DNA of 64,000 bases from Aplectana chamaeleonis (Eukaryota > Nematoda > Chromadorea > Rhabditida > Cosmocercidae): the NCBI GenBank assembly GCA_029168955.1, contig JAPDOI010000063.1:2278501-2342500 (forward strand), given 5' to 3'. Made by a program: the position numbers and the translations under genes. The notes beneath the pieces are model-generated. The model was not told the origin of the DNA and did not search any database. It saw only the letters and a program-made list of their open reading frames with translations. Of the stretch, positions 53,201 through 62,200 are shown piece by piece. How positions within the stretch are numbered: position 1 is the first letter of the stretch; each line of letters opens with the position of its first letter.

Positions 53201-56200
53201 CTAACAATTCGCACAAAGTCCATCTTCAACAACATCAGGGTGGTCGCAGACGGCTCACCAACAGAGCTGCAGGAAATTGGTCTGACTTGATCACTGAGGT
53301 ACAACAGAATAGTCAAAATCAACCTTATTTTCAGTGTAATATCCCTGTTGAAGTCCCGCACCAGCCCCATGACATAACTACGATCCATCAGTGAGAAAGC
53401 ATCTCTGGAAAGTTGGGGTAACGTTTTGAGCGAAACCACTAGGATAATGTGTTGACGGCAGCCGACTGATAGGATGTCATTTCATGAACTACATCCTTAT
53501 GTCAAAAATTTTTGTCACAGCGAAAGACCTGCCCATCGTGCCGAAAAACAAAATTTAACCGCTACGGCAGATTCCATTCGGAACTTCTCTGTTGAGGTGG
53601 TACGGTAAATATACGGTAATTGAAACAAAGTTTTAGATCTACCTAAAAACGTCTCAATGAGGGTTATATGGGCTGCTCAACACGAATTTGAGGTCTATTA
53701 ATCGATTTTCAATATACATATTAGGTTGAAGCAGAGGCTTCTAGCCACTTGACTCTGACAATTTTTAAACCTTCAGCGTCGGTTCTTCAGCCAAGAGCGA
53801 TATACCGATCAGAAGCACAAATTGTTTTCTATCAGACGCTGCCTTCCACTTGGGCCAAAGCTTGCTCATTTGCGAAATATATGCTACAAATCAAGGGTAA
53901 CCCCCAGTACTGAGCATATTTTAGTGCTTATTGTTTCTTTGAGGTAAACCACCGAACCTTCCAGAGTTGGCATGATATTTTGAGTCAACTTAGAACTAGA
54001 TGATAGCGTTCGCGAAAATTTCCGACGCAACATAATCGATTCTTAGAGGATTTTGTGATTTTGCAACTTCAGTCCTGTCTCGCTTATCCGAGAAGTTTCG
54101 GCCTCGCAGCTTCAAAGTTAACTATAATGGCCAGGTCCCAAACCAATAATATTTTTCGTCAATCATCGATCGATTTTTTGGGAAATTTCGCCATTTTTTG
54201 CGAATTTTTGAAAAAATCATCGATAAATTACGAAAAAAAATACTGTTGAAAGGGGACTTGGTCCTTATACCTAACTTTGAAGCTTTGAGACCGAAACTTC
54301 TACGACAAACCAGAAAATACCGAAGTTGCAGATTCACGAAATCCGCTAAAAATCAGTAATTACACTCCGTCGAAATTTTTCGCGAACGCTATCATCTAGT
54401 TCTAAGTTGGCCCAAACATGCTGTCAAAATTGGCAGGTTTGGTGGTTCCCCTCGAAGTGAACAGAAGCACTCAAAGATGCTCCGTGTTGATGATTACCAC
54501 TGAATTATAGCAAATATTTCGTAAAGGTGTCGGTTTTGGACCGAGTGAAAGGCAGCGTTAGTTGGAAAAGAACATGTGCTTTCAATCGGTGAATCGCACT
54601 TGGCAGAAGAACCAAAAAGAAAAGTTTAAAAATCGACAGAGTCAAGTGGCGGGAAACTTTCGTTTCAACCTAATACGCCAGGTTAGGGTGAGTATACAGT
54701 AGTTTAATCTGGCTCCCAGACCCAGCTGAAAACTTCTGAAAGGGCTGGTTTTATGGGCCGCTGAACTGCAATTTGAGGTCTAATAATCGATTTCCGAAAT
54801 ACTAAAGTGGATCACGCCTTACAGTAAACCTCAGAATATCGAAAATTTGACCCTAGACTCGTATTCAGGACAACAAATTACCTACAGAACACTTTTAAGC
54901 CAAACTGGAAACAATTCTGAACACCCTAAAATTGCCTGATGGGTACCCCTTATCTTTTCGCCCAACTGAGAAAACCCGCAATAACCCGGTTCAAAAATCT
55001 CCGTAGCAGCTATAAACTTGGAATTTGGAAGTAGTCTCAGAAGTGCAACCCAATTAACTATATTTCGCTGCAAACGGCTAGATCCCTAGTATGTAAGAGA
55101 AACTATTCCTCAGACGGGACTAATATCATCCCCTGCGGCAAAATAACCCTTCCTCTGAGTCGTCTAACTGGAGTAAACACACATGAACTCCGCATAATCA
55201 AATCTGCACACGGCTCACAAACCTCACAAAAAACGCCCAGCTGTTCGCAATGGCTACTGCCTGCTGTGGATACTTGTTCAGACGAATTATGACCTCAGCG
55301 ATAGTCGCTGCTGACAATGAGTCCAACGCTTTCACAAACCGCTCACTGAATCTTGACCGCCTCGTCAGATACAACCTTCCGGTCATTGATAGGTATTCAG
55401 CCATGGATTTGATCTGAAACCTGGTGGCTCTATTGGTAGTCTGTAAGTCTCCATAAGTTCACAAAACCAGCTGAAGTAACAGCTCACCAAGAGCTCCAGA
55501 AAAAACCACGCGTTCAGGAACGCCATCTCCCTTGCGCAACCGCCGCTACGCACCCACAGCTCAACCAACTCTTCATGCACCGCCTTATTGGACGTGGTCG
55601 GCACCGCTTCAGCGGGGACCCGCTGATGATGTGCGCTCAGCTTCTCCACATCTTCTGGAAAAGACAATAAAAATTAATAAATATTCACGAATTGGGGAAA
55701 GCAAGACCTACCGATAATATGGTACAGCTTTTGGGTCTCTGGGGAGCCTGGCTTATGCTTCTCAGATGCCATGTCCTTGCACAACTGAGACCTCGCCTTC
55801 GATTCTGAATGCGAATTTTCTTTTAAAAAAAAACGTTAATGTTAGTCACCTCTTTCACTCTGAACCATGGATGAGCGAGATCTCGTTCCTTAACTTCTCA
55901 CAAATTTTCACCTTCCCACCTTCGAAAAATTCCATAGAAAGCCAAAAATTTCAAATTTCAATAATTCATAATACACTCAAACAATAAGTGCGGGCGAACC
56001 GGCATTCACCCGACAGTATTCAGCGTTCCACCCGACAGTATTCAGCGTTCCGCTCGCCGGGGGCGGCATCCATGAACGCTGCAAAGGTCAGGGAGCAGCT
56101 CCGCGTCATATGCGCGCAACGTTGAGCTACGGAACGGCCCCGAAGTGCTTGGCGTGTATTGGTGTGTCGCGGACGAAAATGCACTTCCTACAGCAAACTC

Positions 56201-59200
56201 TACGCCTAGCGTGATCTCTTTGTCATCCCAGCCACTTTCCGGCACCTTTTTGTCATCGCGTGCATCTCAATAATTGGAAGCAAACGCGACTGGGATGACA
56301 GAAAATGCGCGCGTAGAGTTCGCACTGGAGAATGCATTTAAGTCCACGATACACTAATATACGCCAAGACCATCGGGCCGTCCCGTGGCTCAACGCTGCA
56401 CGCAGAGGACGCGGAGAGGCTCCCTGACCTTCTTTACAGCGTTCATGCGTTGCGCCCCCAAAGCCAGTGCTGCGCTCGCGATGGCCACAAGGGGCAGCAA
56501 TCGACACGACGAGGCCGCCATGAGCGGCGATCCGCCAGCAGCTTGCTGGCGTACCGCCCGCCAAGACCTTAAAGGCAACGTTCAAGAAGAAAAAGTTGCC
56601 CGTTTTCCGGCAAAAACGTAAGCTTTGAGCCTCTCTGAGGAGAGTCAGAACGTAAGTAAGACTAAACACGGCCAGGAAGTGGGTGCAAATCTCGTGGACC
56701 AGTCGACCCATTGGATCACCCCGCCCACATCCTATAACAGTTGTCCTGCGTTTGTTTTACCTGAGGAACGCTTGCCGAACTTTGCCTAGTCTTTATCGCA
56801 GAAGATTCTGACATCCAGGCATGTGCATTGGCCCGTCTTCTTTTTAAGGTAATTTCGGTGCAAGAAACAAAAAACAAATCAGTTTATTTGACGTTTTGTC
56901 CGCAGTGCATAAAACACACCAACAGGCGTGAAAAAATATTCACGAGGTTTTTTAACAGTTTTTTGTTCAAATATTCGAGTTTTATGGGAGCTTTTCTATA
57001 TTAAAGGCAGCAGACACGCTCAGAAATGATATCAATTTTATGGATTAAACTGAAGGTCTGAAGCTGTTAGTATTCAGAAATAACAAAAAAGACGAAAACA
57101 AATCGACGGAAATTACAGGCCATAAAACGGCCAAAGTTTCACCGTCGACTGCGTACCACGCGCTGCGCGACCGCACGCGCGTCGGAAGCAGACGGGTTTT
57201 GGCCGCCGCGCGACGAGTTTTGGCCGCCGCGCGACGTTAAACTCGTCGCGCGGCGCCCAAAACTCGGTCGCTTCCGACGCGCGTGCGGTCGCGCAGCGCG
57301 TGGTACGCAGTCGACGGTGAGACTTTGGCCGTTTTATGGCCTGTAAGATATAACGGTACGTTCTATATTGGCCCAGAAATGGACGAGTTGTGCGTCACTG
57401 GCTGAAATAGAGGAGCTAGCAACTAATTTGTTGGGAAAACGACGCTAATGTACTAGTACGGCCCTTTCTGGAACGCTTACGCCGTTAGAAGCCTAAAAAG
57501 TAATCTAAAGTGGCCGCAATCGAGCATTGAATACCTGCATGGAGGAGCGAAGCCCGTATCGATGGGCGGAACAAGCATGATTTCGTGACTGACTAAGGCT
57601 CAAATACTGTCATTTGGACTCGTTTCTAACGCTTGCAACTTCGTGAGGGCTCATCTAGGGCCTGCACGACCCCGCTAATGTAGTTATCTCAACAACTTTT
57701 TCGAGCGTGTCTGCTGCCTTAAACCTCAACTTCGTGAGCTTGCCGATACAAAAACATCGAAAACTAGAATATGGGGTTTTCTCATCGTAAGCACAGCCAT
57801 TAAACCTTGAGCCCAGAGCATGCAAACCAGACACAACTTTACAAACCTTTCATCGCGATCTTGTAATAATGAACATAGGAATTCAGCAAAGCGCTCCTCC
57901 CATGCGAATCCAGGCACGAATCCAAGAGCATTGTGCAGATCTTCACCAGCTGACCCATTGTCTCGAAGCATGCACTCGACAATGCCTCTGAAGCCCACTA
58001 CACTTTACAAAGCTTTATCCAAATTTGAAATTTTGAGATGAATTTCCCAACCTGAATAGGGACGATTCGCCATCAGCGCAATTAACTTGTCCAGGACATT
58101 ATACAAGAACGCAACCATGGGCTCCGGACGCGCTTTGATCACATTCTGAAGGCGAACATGCTTGTAAAATCTGTGAATTTACGAAATTTCTGAGTTAAAA
58201 GTTTAGAAAAAACCTGTGTGGCTACAATCAGTGCCGTCTCGCTGGCCGGAGGTTTCTTTCTATCATTGGACGAGAGCGAATTGACAGCGATGAAGAATCT
58301 CTCCAAATGCTGATCCTCAAAACGAACAGTTCGACGAACTCAGTTTGCATGCTCAGTTCACACATTCACCTACCTGAGGATGAACAGTACTGACTGCACT
58401 TAGGCTCACATGGAACACCGGTTTATGCCCGTCGAGCCATCGAAGATTAGGCAGAGGCACATCCGGTGACAGATAGCCATAGCTTGCAGGTAGTCGATCA
58501 AGGCATATCGGCAGATTGAAGTCACCCGTTGACAGCCGCCCATCTCGAAGAAGTGGCAACCACTGAATTCTAGCTACGAGATCAGATACTTCCATCAATA
58601 AGAGCTACTAACCAACGCATTACTCAGGCGATTCTCGGCCCCGAGCCGCACCGAATAGGAATCGGAGCCGCCTGACAGTTCGGCTCGTTCTCCCAATCTC
58701 CGGGCTACTGCTGTTGCAGTTCGGGCCAACCGGAATAGCCCGGACAGCAACAGCAGTGGCCCGCCCGTAAAGCAACAGCAGTGGTTCGGACAGCAACAGG
58801 AGCCGACTCGCAGATTGGAAAAACGAGCCGAACTAACAGGCGGCTCGGGGCCGATAATCGCCCGAGTAGCACGTTGCTCTCAAGAAGATACATGTATACA
58901 GGCAACCTCAATTGTGACCAGCAGACCGAAAGCATGTCACCACTCAAAGGGCCTCCTGCTAACAACAAGAACAAGGGGTCTTTGCAGCGAGAAACCTGAA
59001 TCCGCCCACCACAAGTCATCAGGGAGTTATCCGGCAAACCCCTGTCGGCGTCCCGTTGTCCGGCTGCGATAGACAGATACCAGCCTGTAGCCCCGCAATC
59101 ATAGAGTCATCTGCCCGTTGCCCAGTTCGCATTTTTCGCTACCTTCACCTCCATTCACCATTATTTGATAGACAAAGGGACATTGAACAACGCAGCACAC

Positions 59201-62200
59201 CTGTGGTGTATATCATGCATACCTTTTATCTCACATTTTGCTGCCGGGTAAGCTAACCCAGCGTTTCAGCGAAAAAGGAAGGAAAACACAGGCAAGGCAG
59301 GAGCGAAGCTGTACTCAGGATCAAACTGGAATGATATTATTCCGATGTGGACCTTCGATTATTCGATAGAATCAAAAATTTTAACATCTGTTTTATCGAA
59401 CTTCTGATTTCTTTTTGAATCGTATTTTGACGGATATTGAATCCGTTCAAATATCAAATTATTCGGTTCGCTCGGAAAATCAAATTATTAGATGCTTCAA
59501 ACATTTTAATAATTATCCAAGATTTCAGAATATTCAGTTTTCGCATACTCGGCTTATTGAAAAAGTCGAAGTATTCGATTGAAAGACTTCATTTTCTCTA
59601 GATTTGTGTATTCAAAATATTGAAATTTTCGAACATCTAATTTATTTAGGGGGGGGGGTTATTTGGTATGTTCTCCGCACATGCGTTTATTCGTGAATGA
59701 AGATTTTTCGAGTTATAGAATTCTGTTTTCTCAATATTAATTCATTAAAAAGCTAAAATCCTTTTTCGAATTTTTTTTTTGATTTTTCGAATATTCGCTG
59801 TATAAAAAAATCGGAAAAGTCGGGTCTTTCAATGACTGTCTCTTAAAATTTTATTCGTAATTTTTCCTAGTTCATTCATTTGGAAAATTGAATTATAATG
59901 ATTTTTCGAGTTCTCGAATCATTCATCGCTCTATTCGATTTTTTATACCGAATTCGGTTTTATTGCTGATTTATTCACTCATATGTTTATTGTTGATTCC
60001 ATTCAATTCGATATTATTAATTTGTGAGTACTTACTTGATCTCCTTAACTGTACTCAGTTAAGGAGATCAAGTAAGTACTCACAAATTAATAATATCGAA
60101 TTGAACGGTGATATATTCGACGTTTGGCAATTTCGTTTTTTAAACTATTGAAATCCTTCAAAATATTGAATTGTTCAATTTTCAAATGTTAAACTCATTC
60201 GGAAATTAAGGTTGTTCGACTGAATAAAGAACTCAGGCTATTCGTCTTTTTTTTTAGAATGCTCGAATCATTCAGAATATATGATTTTTTTGTATATTCC
60301 GTTTACTCGTAGCATCAACCTGTACGGTTTTTCGAATCTTCGATACATCAAGAAAATCAAGCCAGGCGCCTCCTTTCAGAGATTCGATTTCTCTAAGAAA
60401 TTAATTTCCCGAATTTTTCTTAAATATTCGAATCACCCAGGAATTGGAATATTTTTTCGGACCAACCTTTTTATGTTAATTTGTCTTAGTTCACGTTTCA
60501 GAATATTCGAACTATTCAAAAATACCCATCATTAGATTTTTCAAATGTACAGTTTACTCGTCGGTTCAACCTCTATGGTTTTTTGACTGGATTTATTGAG
60601 AAAATCAAATTGATCTTTTTTTTTTTGGATATTCGATTCATCCAGGGATTCGAAGTTGGCTTTCTCGATCTATTTCATTTTTTTTTCATTTTTTCTTAGT
60701 TCATTCTTTTGAGAAATCGAATGACTCGGATTTTCGAGTTCTCGAATCATTCATTCTGATATTTATTTTTTGAATATGGAACTTGACTTTGTTTTGTTCC
60801 ATGACATGTATATTTTTGATTTAATTCAATATTATTCATTTTTGAGAACTCACTTGATCTCTTTATCTGTACAGTGGAGTCCACCAAGAGTGTCTCATTT
60901 ACTTATCAATAAGAAGCGGTCGGCTGGGGATCAATGTGTATGAATCTATTACCAGCACGCTCAATACCGATTGAGCGAGATCGGTTGTGCTGCAACGAGT
61001 TTCATGTTCATTGATCTCCAATCGACCGTTTTTCATTGATAAGTAAATGAGACACTCTTGGTGGACTCCACTATATATCTCTTGCATAATGTGCACAGCT
61101 GTCAAATAAGACGCTAAACGTGAGACAAGAAAACGTAACATCGGCATGGATCCTGAAGAGGCTTTGCGTTCCCCATTGAGGGTTGGCGCAAATTCGGTGC
61201 ACCTATGTTATAGGATATGGCACCGGGTTTGCGCCAACCTTCAATAGTGAACACAAAGTCTCTTCAGGATCCATGTCGACGTTATAGTTAGGTCCGTGGC
61301 TTGTTTCCTCAAGAAAGAACACCTAAATCTCACCCGCGGCTGCTGGCGATGACGGTCGCGTGCACCGGCTCGCTAATCGATTCAGGCCGAGATAAGAGCG
61401 CAGCTGATCAGCTAATAAGTGAAGAATTCGGGTCGACAAGAAGGTTTTTCAGAGCGGAAAACCTGATTTTAGTTCTCAACACAAAGCCAATCACGAGATG
61501 ACATCCTATCGTCTACCTACTAGCCACAACTGAGATTTTCTGTGCAGATAAAACTCCAGGAAAACCCACACTATATCCAATCGGATATTCCACCTCATCG
61601 TCCTTACTATTCGCCTTACACGAAATGTGATAGAATGTAAACAGTAAATGATGCCCGTCATCCAAATCCACCGGTATACGCAGCTTTATCTCGTCCGTTA
61701 AACTAGGAGTTCTAAAATGGAACATTTAGCAAAAAAATTACATAAGACAATTTTTTTTGATAAACAAAATTAAAATAAGTTAAAGTTGTTTAACAAAAAT
61801 AAATCAAAAATCACAAACAAATTAATAAAGAATTTAGTAAATGTATTCAATTTAAAGGATTTGGATGGATTAAAATAATAAAAATAAATAGAAAAAACAA
61901 AGCTGAATAAAAATTCAAAAAAAATATTTAATAAAATAAAAAAATATTGAATAAAATAATTACCCACTTATTATGATACACCACAGCAGTCCTCGCCAAT
62001 GACACCATGTCCGATCCAGCTCCTCTGGAGTACAGAACTCTTTGAGACTGCTCCTGACCATTCATAAGCTCCACTTTAATCGAAATATTGCGGGCGGTAC
62101 CGGGTCGATTAGAAAGGTTAGCCGTTTTAGGATATATGTACAGTAAATTTCTGAACAAAACTTTCATTACACATTAGAAAATGAAACTAAATTAAATAAA

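Larger units (their letters stand above)
58374..62150 (-). other. DOCK gene: exons encoding DHR-1 (C2-like) domain
   Basis: Exons 61968-62150, 61570-61711 and 58374-58562 encode the phospholipid-binding C2-like DHR-1 domain. Signature segments are [58 protein letters not shown], then [18 protein letters not shown] and the closing [15 protein letters not shown]. The 3.0-kb intron between the last two exons carries several MITEs and an AT-rich block. Confidence 0.92.

Noticed and set aside
57726..57998. 90-codon minus-strand frame beginning [19 protein letters not shown]
   Set aside because: This is the wrong frame of a DOCK exon. The correct frame (57847-57987) reads [18 protein letters not shown], in line with DOCK7.
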